In this document: positions 7,751-18,085 of the stretch, in pieces
Layout: each line of letters begins with the position of its first letter
Numbering within the stretch: the stretch's first letter is position 1
Assembly (NCBI GenBank): GCA_026706025.1
Contig: JAPOZO010000035.1
Coordinates: forward strand, 1-64,000
Direction of reading: 5' to 3'
DNA length: 64,000 nucleotides
From: Candidatus Poribacteria bacterium
GTDB taxonomy: Bacteria > Poribacteria > WGA-4E > WGA-3G
The notes under the pieces: generated by a model
The model's database searches: none
Told to the model about the DNA's origin: nothing
What the model saw: only the letters and a program-made list of their open reading frames with translations
Made by a program: the position numbers and the translations under genes

Positions 7751-8863
7751 ATGCACGACCCACGACTTGATGAACTCGCAAACGTTCTCACGACCCATTC
7801 CACCAAAGTCCAACCCGGCGAATTTGTACTCATCGAAGGCATTGATATTCCACAAGAGATGGTTATTGCCCTCATTCGCGCCGTGCGGAAAGCGGGTGGG
7901 ATTCCACTTGTTGAACTCAAGCAAAACCGTATCCAACGTGAGATCATTCTTGGCGGAGACGATGCTGGCATAAAATTGATGGGTGAATACGAAATATATC
8001 GTATGAGAAAGGTACAGGCGTATATAGGGATTCGTGGGAGCCATAATATCACGGAGATGTCGGATGTCCCGTCAGAGGCAATACAACGCTATCAAAAATA
8101 TTGGCTCCGGCCCCTTAATGATATCCGTGTACCCCAGACAAAATGGGTTGTGCTACGATGGCCCCACCCCGCAATGGCACAGCAGGCGAAGATGAGCACG
8201 GAGGCGTTTGAGGATTACTACTTTGACGTTTGCACGCTCGACTACAGTCGAATGGAACGCGCCATGGCACCCCTCAAGGTTCTAATGGAGGAAACGGATG
8301 AAGTCCATATTGTCGGGGAGGGTACCGATTTACGGTTCAGTATTAAGGACATCCCTGTTATTCCTTGTGCGGGTGAATATAATATACCTGACGGAGAATG
8401 CTTCACCTCTCCTGTCCGCGATTCTGTCAACGGAACGATCCATTTTAATACACCCACAATCTATCAGGGGACAACCTTTACGGATATTCGACTCCGTTTT
8501 GAAAAGGGTAAAATCGTTGAAGCAACGGCGAATAGTACCGAAAGGCTGAACGCCATCCTTGATACGGACGAAGGCGCACGTTATATCGGCGAGTTTGCTA
8601 TTGCCTTCAACCCGTACATCACAAATCCGATGCTCGATATTCTGTTCGATGAGAAGATCGCAGGCTCTTTTCATTTCACACCCGGTCAGGCTTATGAGGA
8701 AGCAGACAACGGGAATCGATCCGCTGTCCATTGGGATATGGTGATGATTCAGGCACCGGAACACGGTGGTGGGGAAATGTCCTTTGACGGAAACCTGATT
8801 CGGAAAGACGGACGATTTGTCCATCCAGCACTGGAAGCATTAAACCCGGAGAATTTAAAATGA
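7751..8863 (+). CDS. M29-family aminopeptidase
   Basis: A 370-residue protein resembling the AmpS/thermostable metallo-aminopeptidases. It has EGTDLRFSI, the [12 protein letters not shown] segment (family: N-PDGEVFTAP), GEFAIAFNP and SAVHWDMV near the C-terminus. Together these supply the Glu, His and Asp ligands for two metal ions. It should remove N-terminal residues from peptides in the cytoplasm. A longer frame opens at 7682, but the ATG at 7751 has GAGG 5 nt upstream and gives the normal family N-terminus. The stop overlaps the next start by four bases (ATGA), so the two genes are coupled. Confidence 0.85.
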   Translation: MHDPRLDELANVLTTHSTKVQPGEFVLIEGIDIPQEMVIALIRAVRKAGGIPLVELKQNRIQREIILGGDDAGIKLMGEYEIYRMRKVQAYIGIRGSHNITEMSDVPSEAIQRYQKYWLRPLNDIRVPQTKWVVLRWPHPAMAQQAKMSTEAFEDYYFDVCTLDYSRMERAMAPLKVLMEETDEVHIVGEGTDLRFSIKDIPVIPCAGEYNIPDGECFTSPVRDSVNGTIHFNTPTIYQGTTFTDIRLRFEKGKIVEATANSTERLNAILDTDEGARYIGEFAIAFNPYITNPMLDILFDEKIAGSFHFTPGQAYEEADNGNRSAVHWDMVMIQAPEHGGGEMSFDGNLIRKDGRFVHPALEALNPENLK

Positions 8864-9345
8864 GCAGAGCACAACATCGGGTACATGGCGATCCACAACG
8901 GTTTGAAGTTGTCGCAGATTTCGTTGCTGCGCACTATCGCAATACGATCCATAGTGTCGCTGATGTCGCTGGTGGAAAGGGGATATTGACGCGACTTCTC
9001 ACGAAAAAGAAAAATTTCGCATGCGAACTCATTGACCCGCGCCGCACAGTGCTCAAAGGCATAGAGCATCGTCCTGAACAATTTGAACCCGGAATGGCTG
9101 ATTATTATGATCTGTTGGTTGGACTCCATCCCGATGGCGCATTACGTCAATTGGGAGAAGCAGCACTCGTTCGGCCCGCCGTGATAATCCCGTGCTGCAA
9201 CTTCTGGGATGCGCAGCGTCGCGGGCAATATGAGTTGTTGACGGCAATAGAAGATTTTTATCGGCGGCATTCAGTCCACTTTGAGCGTATTGAACTCGAC
9301 TTCAAAGGCCCCAAAAATATTGCTATTGTATCCGAACCCACCTGA
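8860..9345 (+). CDS. Putative methyltransferase-like protein
   Basis: A 161-residue protein with a SAM-binding-like first strand and loop ([16 protein letters not shown], about 32-47), a charged end of strand 2 (CELIDPR) and a [12 protein letters not shown] segment. This resembles Methyltransf_32/TRM13-type folds that carry the signature D-L-x-x-LHxC. The terminal Cys of that signature is absent here, so activity is uncertain. It overlaps the aminopeptidase gene by ATGA and is therefore co-translated with it. Confidence 0.6.
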   Translation: MSRAQHRVHGDPQRFEVVADFVAAHYRNTIHSVADVAGGKGILTRLLTKKKNFACELIDPRRTVLKGIEHRPEQFEPGMADYYDLLVGLHPDGALRQLGEAALVRPAVIIPCCNFWDAQRRGQYELLTAIEDFYRRHSVHFERIELDFKGPKNIAIVSEPT

Positions 9346-9415
9346 ACCTTGAAGCACGTGCTGACTCCAATACTCTGATAACTACAATTCGCTTTAGAAA
9401 AAAGGAATAATAATC

Positions 9416-10852
9416 ATGGCACAATCTCCTAATATTCTCTTTCTTCTTACCGACCAACAACGTTTCGATTCACTCGGTTGCAACGGTGCGCCAATTTGCC
9501 GAACACCTGCTGTTGACGAGATCGCTGCGACAGGTATGCGGTTCACAAACGCCTATACGCCTATAGCACTCTGCTCTCCTGCGCGCGGTTCACTGCTCAC
9601 CGGACTCTATCCGCATAACCACGGGCAGCTGTCGAACATGGGGAATTTCAACGGCGTATTTGCAAACCAGATTCTCGACAAACCCGCATATCCAAAACTT
9701 CTAACAGAAACAGGTTATCGCGTAAGTTGCATAGGTAAATGGCATCTCGCCAAGCAAGGCGACACGGAGTTCTGGGGCTATGACAAATGGCATCCTTATA
9801 ATGAGTGGCATCAGTGGCTCCGTGACGACGGCATTGACTTCCGAATTGATAGAGACGCTGTCCAACCCTTTGAATGGGGTGGTGAGGCACCTTTCTATGG
9901 CAGACTTCCGCTCCCTGTTGAACGGACGATGGAAGCGTGGACAGCTGATAAAGCAATTGAATTAATCGATGGTTATTCGGATTCTGAGCAACCCTTTATG
10001 ATTGCTGCGAACTTCTTCGGACCTCATTTCCCGTACGCCGTGCCAGCACCTTATGATACGATGTACGATCCGGACACCGTTGAACGGTGGGGCAACTTTG
10101 ATGAACAGTTCATCAACAAACCCCTCATCCAGCAGAAGGAGATGCTCCGATGGAACGCCAGCCACCTCACCTGGCCCGATTGGCAGAAGGTTATCGCTGC
10201 GTATTGGGGATTCTGTACCTTCATTGACGATCAGGTGCGACGAATTCTCGACTGCCTTGAAGCCAGTGGTATGGCGGAAAATACCGTCGTCGTCTTTTCA
10301 ACTGACCACGGGGATATGCTCGGCAGCCATCGGCTTTTCAATAAAGGTTTTCACATGTACGAGGAGACGCACCACATTCCGCTCGTGATCCGTTGGCCCG
10401 GCGCAACATCACCCGGCACAACGTGTGATGAATTTGTGAATCTTGTAGATCTCATGCCCACGTTTTTGGAACTCGGTGGTGCAGAAACCCCTGATAATCT
10501 TGATGGTAGATCAATTGTTCCACTTTTGAGAGGTGAAACGGTAGCGGACTGGCCCGATGATGTGTTCGCCGAATTTCACGGGTACGAGCCGACACTTGCT
10601 ACTGTCAGGATGGTGCGGACGGATTCATGGAAGTACGTCTACAATCCGTACAGCGAGGATGAACTCTACGACATGAAGAGCGATCCGCACGAACTCCATA
10701 ACTTAGCGAACCAACTCGGTTACAAGCATGTGCTCCGTCGAATGAAGGCGCGTATGGTCGATCGTTTACGTGAGACAAAGGACAACATCGTCACGGACGG
10801 CGGATGGCAGAGCAATTCCTTTGACCTGCTCATTTCAGGGCGGGAGCGGTAG
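9416..10852 (+). CDS. Type I sulfatase (alkaline phosphatase superfamily)
   Basis: A 478-residue sulfatase. The N-terminal metal-binding strand is NILFLLTDQQR, and the active-site motif is CSPAR (53-57), where the Cys must be converted to formylglycine by a separate FGE or anSME enzyme not seen here. GKWHL (107-111) and STDHGDMLGSH (about 298) give further metal and sulfate ligands. The substrate is probably a sulfated glycan, judging from nearby sialidase and LamG genes, but that is inference. No signal peptide is visible, so as annotated it would be cytoplasmic. The start has AAGGAA 9-10 nt upstream. Convergent with the next gene. Confidence 0.9.
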   Translation: MAQSPNILFLLTDQQRFDSLGCNGAPICRTPAVDEIAATGMRFTNAYTPIALCSPARGSLLTGLYPHNHGQLSNMGNFNGVFANQILDKPAYPKLLTETGYRVSCIGKWHLAKQGDTEFWGYDKWHPYNEWHQWLRDDGIDFRIDRDAVQPFEWGGEAPFYGRLPLPVERTMEAWTADKAIELIDGYSDSEQPFMIAANFFGPHFPYAVPAPYDTMYDPDTVERWGNFDEQFINKPLIQQKEMLRWNASHLTWPDWQKVIAAYWGFCTFIDDQVRRILDCLEASGMAENTVVVFSTDHGDMLGSHRLFNKGFHMYEETHHIPLVIRWPGATSPGTTCDEFVNLVDLMPTFLELGGAETPDNLDGRSIVPLLRGETVADWPDDVFAEFHGYEPTLATVRMVRTDSWKYVYNPYSEDELYDMKSDPHELHNLANQLGYKHVLRRMKARMVDRLRETKDNIVTDGGWQSNSFDLLISGRER

Positions 10853-10916
10853 TTCTTAAATACGTTTGTGGTTTGTAATTGGGAAGCGCAGCTGCTTAGG
10901 GGGTTTGCCGGAAAGA

Positions 10917-11903
10917 TTATTGCCGTTTCACGTGTCCCCACGTCGTCGTTAGGAAATTCGGCTGTGGTGAAACCGGCAATGCAAACGCAGGATCGAACCA
11001 ATCCCCTACAAAATTTATGAAGTGAGGATTGCTCAGCTGCACTGGCTCGCCGCCATTCAACGTAACTTTGAAGATTTGCTGCATATCATTCTTATCCAAT
11101 TGACTATAAATCAGCGCGTCTCCCCCTGGAGACCACTCCGGTGCTACGGCTCGCTTCCCTTCTTCAATAATTTGTTGAAGTCCTGTGCCATCGCGATTGA
11201 CAATATAGATCGTCTCCAGTTTAAACTCTTCTACATTAAACTCAACACGGTTGTACCAAGCAAATGTCAGCCTATCGCCCTCTGGAGACCATGCAGGATG
11301 CCGAACCCACGCGGGCCCCTTCTGTGGGAAGAAGAACTTGTGTTTACGCGTTCGCATATCTAACATACTAATCCGCTTGGGGTCTCTGGGTGTCCCTTCA
11401 ATAAAGACTATCTCCGTGCCCTCTGGAGACCATACGGGTTGACTGCCAAGTGCGATACGCTCCTCTTTTTTACCATCTATTGGCGCAATATAGATATAAA
11501 ACTTCCCCTGCTCCCAACGGGTATAAGCAATCTGTTCGCCATCCGGCGACCATGTTGGAATGGTCCTTACCGCCTCCTTCTTGAACACGCGTCGCACATT
11601 AGAGCCATCGGCATCCATCAGATAGAGATCCCAGTCTCCTGGTGCACCGTCTCGGTCAGAATTAAAAAGAATGTATTCGCCGCTCGGAGACCATTTCGGA
11701 CCACTATCCCTTGCGAGATGGTTGGTGAGCCGCTCCTCCCCGCTGCCATCCGGATTCATCAGATAGATGTCCAGATTCCGATCACGCCACGATGAGAACG
11801 CTATCTTCGCAGTCGTCGGAGCCTCTGCCGACACCTCATAAACACTTATGTCTAACCCAACTACACTTAGCAGAAAAAATAGGAGAAAACACTTACATCT
11901 CAT
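10917..11903 (-). CDS. Exported TolB-like PD40 beta-propeller with LTTTWG tail
   Basis: A 328-residue protein with an N-terminal signal peptide (hydrophobic FLLFFLLSVVGL, cleavage near VSAEA) and about six PD40/TolB-like blades of the type IYLMNPDGSGEERLTNH and PKWSPSGEYILFNSDRDG. It is likely a periplasmic or surface propeller that binds another protein or a glycan. It ends in GDWFDPAFALPVSPQ and then LTTTWGHVKRQ, a tail shared with four other exported proteins here. The start has a perfect AAGGAGG about 6 nt upstream. It is a paralogue of the next gene upstream and probably in the same unit. Confidence 0.85.
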   Translation of the reverse strand: MRCKCFLLFFLLSVVGLDISVYEVSAEAPTTAKIAFSSWRDRNLDIYLMNPDGSGEERLTNHLARDSGPKWSPSGEYILFNSDRDGAPGDWDLYLMDADGSNVRRVFKKEAVRTIPTWSPDGEQIAYTRWEQGKFYIYIAPIDGKKEERIALGSQPVWSPEGTEIVFIEGTPRDPKRISMLDMRTRKHKFFFPQKGPAWVRHPAWSPEGDRLTFAWYNRVEFNVEEFKLETIYIVNRDGTGLQQIIEEGKRAVAPEWSPGGDALIYSQLDKNDMQQIFKVTLNGGEPVQLSNPHFINFVGDWFDPAFALPVSPQPNFLTTTWGHVKRQ

Positions 11904-11993
11904 GTATACCTCCTTACAAGAAAATTATAATTCGGAGTGTTGCCCGTCAATCTAACGACAAACCTTCGGAAGCATTATATTCGCAAACAGCAG

Positions 11994-13010
11994 TTACTTC
12001 GTTTTTATTTTTACCCATTGTGTTGTTAACAATTGGGGTTGCGGTGCAACTGGCAATGCGAACGCTGGATCAAACCAGTCCCCCGAACTATTTGCTTGAA
12101 AAAAATCTCCAAATACCTTTGGTATAAAAGTATCTGTGAGTTGTTCCGAAACATCGCTGCCCAATGTTATTTTGTAGATTTGCAAACGATTGTTCTTATC
12201 GGCCTTGTCATAAAGAAGCGTATCTCCTTGAGGTGACCAAACCGGCGAAGTCTCTCTCGGGGCAGCCTCACTCGTAATTCGTTTAAGCCCGGTACCGTCG
12301 CTATTTAGCGTATAGATCGTTTCCATGTCAACGTTTTTCTGTTCCGCTTCCTGATTCCAAGAAAAAGCCAGTTTATCCGCTGTTAAAGACCACGTTAAAT
12401 CGCCGTTTATCCATGAAGGTTTTGCCTCGGGTGGAAAAAGCACTTTCTGTTTTTTTGTGCGCACGTTAAGTATATTGATTTGCACCCGCTTGTTCTCAAA
12501 TCCAGAGAGAAAGGCTATCTCAGTACCATCGGGAGACCACGTCGGGCTACTTCCGATTGCCACGCGTTCTTCTTTTTTCCCATCTATTGTTCCAATATAA
12601 ACATACGTTCCTCTGGGTTCTCGTCTTCTGTAAGCAATCTGTTTCCCGTCTGGAGACCAGACCGCGCTGGATCTATCTCTCGACTTGCCGAACACTCGAC
12701 GCACGTTTTTGCCATCAGCATCCATTAGATACAAGTCCCAGCTTCGCTGAAACCGATCGCGATCGGAGGCGAAAAGAATTTGTTCACCCGTCGGTGACCA
12801 AGTCGGACTGACATCATCGGCACGGTGATGGGTGAGTCTCATCTGCCCACTTCCATCCGGGTTCATGATATAAATTTCGCGATTATTATCACGAGACGAC
12901 CTAAACACAATTTTCGCAGTGACAGGGGCTTTGGCAAAAACAGAAGAAATGCTCACACACAACAAGGCTGCGCTTGCTACGAAAAGTAGGAAGGAACTCT
13001 TATGTTTCAT
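11994..13010 (-). CDS. Exported TolB-like PD40 beta-propeller, paralogue
   Basis: A 338-residue paralogue of its downstream neighbour. I choose the ATG at 13010: GGGAG lies 7 nt upstream and the resulting N-terminus, MKHKSSFLLFVASAALLCV with cleavage near VFAKA, is a good Sec signal. The longer in-frame extension to 13112 has no such features. The propeller blades read IYIMNPDGSGQMRLTHH, VWSPDGKQIAYR and so on. The C-terminus is GDWFDPAFALPVAPQ plus LTTQWVKIKTK, a variant of the shared tail. The pair looks like a tandem duplication followed by divergence. Confidence 0.85.
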   Translation of the reverse strand: MKHKSSFLLFVASAALLCVSISSVFAKAPVTAKIVFRSSRDNNREIYIMNPDGSGQMRLTHHRADDVSPTWSPTGEQILFASDRDRFQRSWDLYLMDADGKNVRRVFGKSRDRSSAVWSPDGKQIAYRRREPRGTYVYIGTIDGKKEERVAIGSSPTWSPDGTEIAFLSGFENKRVQINILNVRTKKQKVLFPPEAKPSWINGDLTWSLTADKLAFSWNQEAEQKNVDMETIYTLNSDGTGLKRITSEAAPRETSPVWSPQGDTLLYDKADKNNRLQIYKITLGSDVSEQLTDTFIPKVFGDFFQANSSGDWFDPAFALPVAPQPQLLTTQWVKIKTK

Positions 13011-13188
13011 GAAAGATCTCCCAAAAAAATGGCGGCTATATTCGTAAAAAAAGCGGGAACTTGGGTTAATTATACGGAAATTGTGGAGAAAATCAACTAT
13101 CTTTTTCTCCACAAAGGATTCTGAATTCTCTTTTTTTCAAAAAAAAATATAAAGATGTGATAGAATGTTTATAAATCTTTAATCCTGC

Positions 13189-13195
13189 AAGGAGG
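13189..13195 (+). promoter_or_regulatory. Shine-Dalgarno deciding the phosphohexomutase start
   Basis: AAGGAGG ends 6 nt before the ATG at 13202. The upstream in-frame GTG (13196) and TTG (13199) are too close to it to be used. Confidence 0.8.
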
Positions 13196-13201
13196 GTGTT
13201 G

Positions 13202-15388
13202 ATGATTATCAGGATTGACGAAAGTTATCGGCATAAACGGGATCGTACCGAGCAACAGCTCTTCGCTGTTGTTGAGCAAAATACGCCGGATTCTATCAAA
13301 ACACCCCTTTTTCCACAAGATGAATCAGAGGCGTTCACATTCCATCTCGATAAGGCGTTAATTGAGCGTTTGAACCTTTGGGAATGGTTTCGCAATTATG
13401 CGAAGGAAGCACAAGTCTCGACGGCTGGCATCCGCGGTCCACAAAATATCCTATACCCGTGGGATACCCGATTTCCGATTAACCAGATCGGAATTATCTT
13501 GGCAACACTCGGAAAAAGTCTTGTCGCTAAGGAGTCCGCAGATGGAAGGTTAGTTGAGAAACTTGCAGGATGCGAGGTGCGTTACAACTCACAGAAATAT
13601 GTCGAATACCTCGCTCGGATCCAAGCCGCACAAGGGATTCGTACGTATGTCCCGAAAGGGTTCGGTACACTGCCTATCTGGATGGCATCGTTTCTGATTT
13701 TCATGCTTGATCTTGATGGTGGTGAGCATGTTACATCAAGCCACTCTGTTAGCACGAAGAACGCGACCAAAGATCTCAACAATCAAGGCAGTCAATACCT
13801 ACCCGAAGAATCCATGCGGTTCGTCAACAAGATTGAAGAAATTCTTAAAACTGCTGAAGCAGACGGATACCCAATTCGGTTCAGTGCGGTCACCAACGAA
13901 CATATAGATTTTGAAAGACTGGATGAACTCCACGACGGCGTGCAGCTTTATGTCGGTTACCTCAAAGGCGGTGTCGCTACAGATGCGAATCTCAAACTCA
14001 TTCGCGAGGTAAAACCCCCGATTGTCGTCGATTGTGTCGGCGGGTGTATGTATCGTCCGATGCGTGCTATCTTTGAGCGATTAGGCATTGCTAATTCTGT
14101 CCGTTGGCTCCACGTTGAGGCGGATCCGCTCTATCACAACATTGGGAAACTTGATCAGAATCCGAAGACAGGTGCGGCTGAATTTTACGACCTCGGATGT
14201 GATTTTAGTATCCTTGATGTCGTCAAATCCACGGATTATGCGACGAAACTTAAATCACAACCCGTCGGTACCATTATTGAAGCAACCGATCCAGATGGCG
14301 ATCGGCTTATCGTCTGTGAAATAGAGGATACGTCGCGAGCAGAAACACTCGAACGCCTCGGTGTCGATTTTCTCGATCTTGGTGATAACCGGCTTTTGAC
14401 GATTTACACGCCGAATCAAGCATTTCTTATGTTGATGGATTTCTACGCCAAGCAACTCAAAACCGACGGACTCTGGGAGCATCATCCGCGGTTCATGATT
14501 AAGACAACGCCTTCGGCACTCGCTTGGGATCAGTGGGGTGCTGCGAACGATGTTAAGGTTATTAACGTACCCGTCGGTTTCAAAGAAATCGCTGCGATTA
14601 TGAAAAAGATAGAACGGCAGATCGCTGATGTACCAGACGCACCGGTCGTTATCCAAGATGTCTATGGCGAGACAATTTCACTCGGTGTGCAGCCGCGACT
14701 CATCTTTGCGGGTGAAGAGAGCGGTGGCATGATTACCGGTCCTGAAGCACTTATTCAAAGTCAAGGCGGTAGAACTGCTATTGCGATGCGCGAAAAGTCG
14801 GCAGGTGAATCTATGGTGCTTGTCACCGCGCTCGCAGCGCACTGCAAACAGGCGAATATGCGTTTGTCTGATTATCTTGCTGGCGTTTTTACTGAAAGTC
14901 AAATCACTGCAACCTGCGACGTGAGAGAGGACATTACCTATTACAATGAATCTGAACCGAACCCTGAAAAACTCCGTGCAGCAAAATTGGAAGGCGAAGC
15001 GAAACGCGACAAAAACGACCTATTTTTCCTCGGCATCGCCATTGCTCTCCGCGACGAAAAAATAGATATAGAACAAGCACGTGTTGTCCTTTCAGATGCG
15101 CTGCCAACCCTTGATTTTACAGCACTTGAGGATGTCCAATTTGTTGGTGACGGGAGTTATCTCAGGTTCCGTGATAAGTTCGTTGAAGTCCGAAAATCCG
15201 GCACAGATGCGAAGACCAAAGCCTACGCCTCTGGCGGTGATAAAGAGGAGTGTCGGAAATTTGCCAAAGCCTTCGGTGAAGCAAACGGCGACTTAACCGA
15301 ACTTTACATTGAGCAGATTGGTCAAAATTACTTAAGGAATGTTGAAAACAGAGCACGGCAATTTTATGACGCATTTCAGTCAGAATAG
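13202..15388 (+). CDS. Phosphoglucomutase/phosphomannomutase-superfamily protein
   Basis: A roughly 728-residue member of the alpha-D-phosphohexomutase superfamily, longer than the usual 450-580. The phosphoserine loop is TSSHSVSTKN instead of the common TASHNP. The magnesium loop is intact, DPDGDR (about 364-369), as is the sugar-specificity loop GEESGG (about 505-510). Such enzymes interconvert hexose 1- and 6-phosphates through a phosphoserine. An N-terminal block of about 130 residues (VSTAGIRGPQNI and flanks) and the extended middle account for the extra length. It has its own leader and strong ribosome site, and is probably monocistronic. Confidence 0.8.
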   Translation: MIIRIDESYRHKRDRTEQQLFAVVEQNTPDSIKTPLFPQDESEAFTFHLDKALIERLNLWEWFRNYAKEAQVSTAGIRGPQNILYPWDTRFPINQIGIILATLGKSLVAKESADGRLVEKLAGCEVRYNSQKYVEYLARIQAAQGIRTYVPKGFGTLPIWMASFLIFMLDLDGGEHVTSSHSVSTKNATKDLNNQGSQYLPEESMRFVNKIEEILKTAEADGYPIRFSAVTNEHIDFERLDELHDGVQLYVGYLKGGVATDANLKLIREVKPPIVVDCVGGCMYRPMRAIFERLGIANSVRWLHVEADPLYHNIGKLDQNPKTGAAEFYDLGCDFSILDVVKSTDYATKLKSQPVGTIIEATDPDGDRLIVCEIEDTSRAETLERLGVDFLDLGDNRLLTIYTPNQAFLMLMDFYAKQLKTDGLWEHHPRFMIKTTPSALAWDQWGAANDVKVINVPVGFKEIAAIMKKIERQIADVPDAPVVIQDVYGETISLGVQPRLIFAGEESGGMITGPEALIQSQGGRTAIAMREKSAGESMVLVTALAAHCKQANMRLSDYLAGVFTESQITATCDVREDITYYNESEPNPEKLRAAKLEGEAKRDKNDLFFLGIAIALRDEKIDIEQARVVLSDALPTLDFTALEDVQFVGDGSYLRFRDKFVEVRKSGTDAKTKAYASGGDKEECRKFAKAFGEANGDLTELYIEQIGQNYLRNVENRARQFYDAFQSE

Positions 15389-15545
15389 TCGTCAGTTATC
15401 GGTTAACAGTTTTCAGTTAAGAGCCTTTCATAACGAATAACTCCACCTTCGCAGTCTTCAGGAAGATGAGGATTGTTACAGAAAGCCTCTTGTCTGATAA
15501 CTCTCACTACGAGGCAAACTGAAAACTGAAAACCATTAGAAAAAG
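15389..15545. repeat. TCAGTTAT-type inverted-repeat element, copy A
   Basis: The intergenic sequence begins with TCAGTTATCGGTTAACAG and CAGTTTTCAGTTAAG and ends with the complementary AAACTGAAAACTG. Inner arms AAGAGCCTTTC and GAAAGCCTCTT also pair. The GAAAGCCTCTT/CTCACTA core recurs, inverted, in the element at 31857-32130. Confidence 0.6.
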
Positions 15546-15554
15546 GAGAATATC

Positions 15555-16640
15555 ATGGTCAGAACAATTATCAGTCTCTTTGGGGTGTTTATTGGACTTG
15601 CACTCCTCTTTTCTTTTATTCGAGTATCCGATGCGGATTGGACCGTCCTGCGGGAAGATGATATCCTCCGTGGCGACGGTATTGAAGGTATGCTACAGGA
15701 TGTCTATTTCATGGATGATCAGAACGGTTTGGTCGTTGGAGACGGTGGACTCATGTTGAAGACATCGGATGGCGGTAAAACGTGGGAGAAAGTGGAAATT
15801 GATATGCGTCCCCCGGGTGCTGGACAAAGACCCGGTGGTGGAGGCGGCGGACCTCCGGGTGGTGGCTTCGGTCGCGGCGGTCCTGCTCCCCTCTATAATA
15901 TCTACTTCGTAAATGAAAACGTTGGGTATATCACAGGCGGTAGAGGCACCATCCTGAAAACTGAAGATGGTGGTAAAACCTGGGCACGGAAAATGGCGAC
16001 GAGTGATACCCCTGGACGTGGCGGAAGACGAGGCGGTATTCGCGCCAATTTGATGGGTATCCAGATGATTAGTGAAACAATCGGTTTCATCGCCGGATCG
16101 GAGAATACGATTCTCAAAACAACCGATGGCGGCGAAACTTGGGTCGGCAGCTCAGAGCGAGCACGCGTCGGTGAGACGCGAAACAACCTTGAGAATATCT
16201 GGTTCGTTTCGCCTACAACTGGCTGGGTTATCGGCTCATTCGGTACACTCCTACATACCGCTGATGGCGGTGAAAATTGGGAAAAACGCGATCCAGGCTT
16301 TGATAATAACCTCTTCGGTATCCATTTCCTTGATGAAAACACAGGTTGGATTTGTGGGCAGGAGGGCTTAATCCTGCATACCGCCGATGGTGGTGCCACA
16401 TGGAGTCAACAGAAAGCGGAATCCTTTGACGATCTCCACGATATTATCTTCGTTGATGCGATGGTCGGTTGGGCAGTCGGCGGTTACAACTCTATTTTAC
16501 ATACCACCGATGGCGGTAAAACATGGGCAGTATCGAATATACCCGGCGGCGCGACCTTCAAAGGCGTTCATGCCACAGATCAGAATCACTGTTGGACAAT
16601 TAACGATTGGGGCGTCATCGCCGGATACAAAGCAGAATAG
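15555..16640 (+). CDS. Exported YCF48/BNR-repeat protein
   Basis: A 361-residue protein with a signal peptide or N-terminal anchor (TIISLFGVFIGLALLFSF) and at least six BNR/Asp-box-like repeats of the type TxDGGKTW (e.g. TSDGGKTWEKV, TEDGGKTWARK, TADGGENWEKR). These form a seven-bladed propeller as in the photosystem assembly factor Ycf48. Here there is no photosynthetic context, so a general exported scaffold role is more likely. A Gly-Pro-rich insert (about residues 84-113) and a second Gly-Arg stretch interrupt the first blades. It lacks the LTTTWG tail. TCAGTTAT repeat elements flank the gene on both sides. Confidence 0.8.
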   Translation: MVRTIISLFGVFIGLALLFSFIRVSDADWTVLREDDILRGDGIEGMLQDVYFMDDQNGLVVGDGGLMLKTSDGGKTWEKVEIDMRPPGAGQRPGGGGGGPPGGGFGRGGPAPLYNIYFVNENVGYITGGRGTILKTEDGGKTWARKMATSDTPGRGGRRGGIRANLMGIQMISETIGFIAGSENTILKTTDGGETWVGSSERARVGETRNNLENIWFVSPTTGWVIGSFGTLLHTADGGENWEKRDPGFDNNLFGIHFLDENTGWICGQEGLILHTADGGATWSQQKAESFDDLHDIIFVDAMVGWAVGGYNSILHTTDGGKTWAVSNIPGGATFKGVHATDQNHCWTINDWGVIAGYKAE

Positions 16641-16770
16641 TTATCAGTTATCAGTTGTCAGTTATCAGTTAAGAGTGTTCTTGTAACAAATCACTATCTC
16701 CTGACATATTCCAAATAGGAGTTCTATTACCTGCAAACTCTTGTCCAATAGTTGACTGCCGATAACCACA
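16641..16770. repeat. TCAGTTAT-type repeat element, copy B
   Basis: Three tandem TTATCAGT units (TTATCAGTTATCAGTTGTC) are followed about 100 bp later by weak complementary sequence (CCGATAACCA). This looks like a decayed copy of the family at 15389 and 31857. Confidence 0.5.
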
Positions 16771-16789
16771 CGGAGAGAAAGGAAAGAGA

Positions 16790-18001
16790 ATGTCAGAACT
16801 GAAGGGTCATAAAGTTACAATGCTCGGCACAGGGCTCATCGGTATGTTCTACACGATGACGCTCCACAACCAGCGGGGCGCAGACCGTGTCCATGCTGTC
16901 TACTCTCGGCGTGAGGAACGCGCAACCGCGTTCGCCGAAGAGTGGAACATCCCTCATGCAACAACCGATTTGGCAGAAGCCATCAACCATCCTGAGACGG
17001 ATACTGTTGTCATTGGATTGCCCAACAACTTACACCTGAAAGCCGTTGAACTCGCTGCAGAGGCAGGCAAAGGTATCCTCTGCACGAAACCCCTCGGACG
17101 CACCGCCGAAGAGGCGAAAGCGATGTTAGACATCGTTGAAAACACAGGGGTGTTTGGCGGCTACCTTGAAGACTTGGTGTATCCCCCGAAAACTCTGAAA
17201 GCATTGGAATCTGTCCAAAATGGCGCGCTCGGCAAAATTCTGTGGGTGCGTTCCCGCGAGACACATCCCGGGCCCCATAGCGATTGGTTCTGGGATTTGG
17301 AGCAAGCAGGCGGTGGGGCTATCGTTGATATGGGATGCCACTGCATCGAGATCATCCGAAACTTCGTTGGAAAAAACAACAAACCGCTTGAGGTAATGTG
17401 TTGGGCGGATACCCTTGTGCATCCGATTGATGCTGAGGATCACGGCATCGCACTCATCCGATTTGAAAGCGGAGCGATGGGACAGTTTGAAGTCGGGTGG
17501 GCGTTCCGAGGTGGGATGGATTTACGCGATGAAGTCTCTGGCAGTGAAGGGACTATCTGGCTCAACCACTGGCTCCGTACAGGGTATGAGATGTTCACGG
17601 CTGTCGGGCAAGGCGGTTATGTCGCTGAAAAAGCGGAGAGCGATACCGGTTGGCTTTTCCCTGTCGGTGATGAGGTCGCAGAACTCGGTTACCGCGATAT
17701 GTTCCTCGATATGTTCAACGCAATCGACGAGGGGCGCGAACCGATGGAAACCTTCTATGATGGCTACGTCGTGAACGCTATCATTGATGCCTGCTATAAA
17801 TCCGCGAAATCCAAGCAGTGGGAAGCCGTTGAAATCGAAGATTGGCGGGGCACCACGGAAACCACTGATGCACAAGCAGACCAATCAGATACTGATGAAC
17901 GATATGCACATCTCAAAGACGAACGGATGCCGGATGGCAGAATGAAACGCATTTTCAGAGATCGCCAGACTGGAGAGATCATTGAACGGGTAGAGGATTA
18001 A
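16790..18001 (+). CDS. Gfo/Idh/MocA-family oxidoreductase
   Basis: A 403-residue NAD(P)-dependent dehydrogenase. The N-terminal Rossmann fold has the dinucleotide motif GTGLIG (13-18), and the usual EKP motif is replaced by TKPLGR (about 101-106), keeping the catalytic-site Lys. The C-terminal alpha/beta domain has the family's [11 protein letters not shown] segment. Likely substrates are sugars, inositols or related polyols. A 35-residue C-terminal extension rich in Asp, Glu and Arg ([20 protein letters not shown]) is unusual. The start has GGAAAG upstream. Followed by two secreted LamG genes. Confidence 0.85.
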   Translation: MSELKGHKVTMLGTGLIGMFYTMTLHNQRGADRVHAVYSRREERATAFAEEWNIPHATTDLAEAINHPETDTVVIGLPNNLHLKAVELAAEAGKGILCTKPLGRTAEEAKAMLDIVENTGVFGGYLEDLVYPPKTLKALESVQNGALGKILWVRSRETHPGPHSDWFWDLEQAGGGAIVDMGCHCIEIIRNFVGKNNKPLEVMCWADTLVHPIDAEDHGIALIRFESGAMGQFEVGWAFRGGMDLRDEVSGSEGTIWLNHWLRTGYEMFTAVGQGGYVAEKAESDTGWLFPVGDEVAELGYRDMFLDMFNAIDEGREPMETFYDGYVVNAIIDACYKSAKSKQWEAVEIEDWRGTTETTDAQADQSDTDERYAHLKDERMPDGRMKRIFRDRQTGEIIERVED

Positions 18002-18085
18002 GGGCTGCTGTTAAGTTAATAGTAGGGACCCTTATAGCACAGATGCCTTCACGTTCTCTCTATATTGAATACCGGGGTAGTTCAA

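Noticed and set aside
13011..13112. N-terminal extension of the second PD40 protein
   Set aside because: It would place a charged stretch before a good signal peptide; ATG 13010 has GGGAG 7 nt upstream.
13136..13166. Promoter for the phosphohexomutase gene (TTCAAA, 19 bp, TAGAAT)
   Set aside because: Spacing is too long and the -35 is poor; it lies in an A/T-rich tract where such matches arise by chance.
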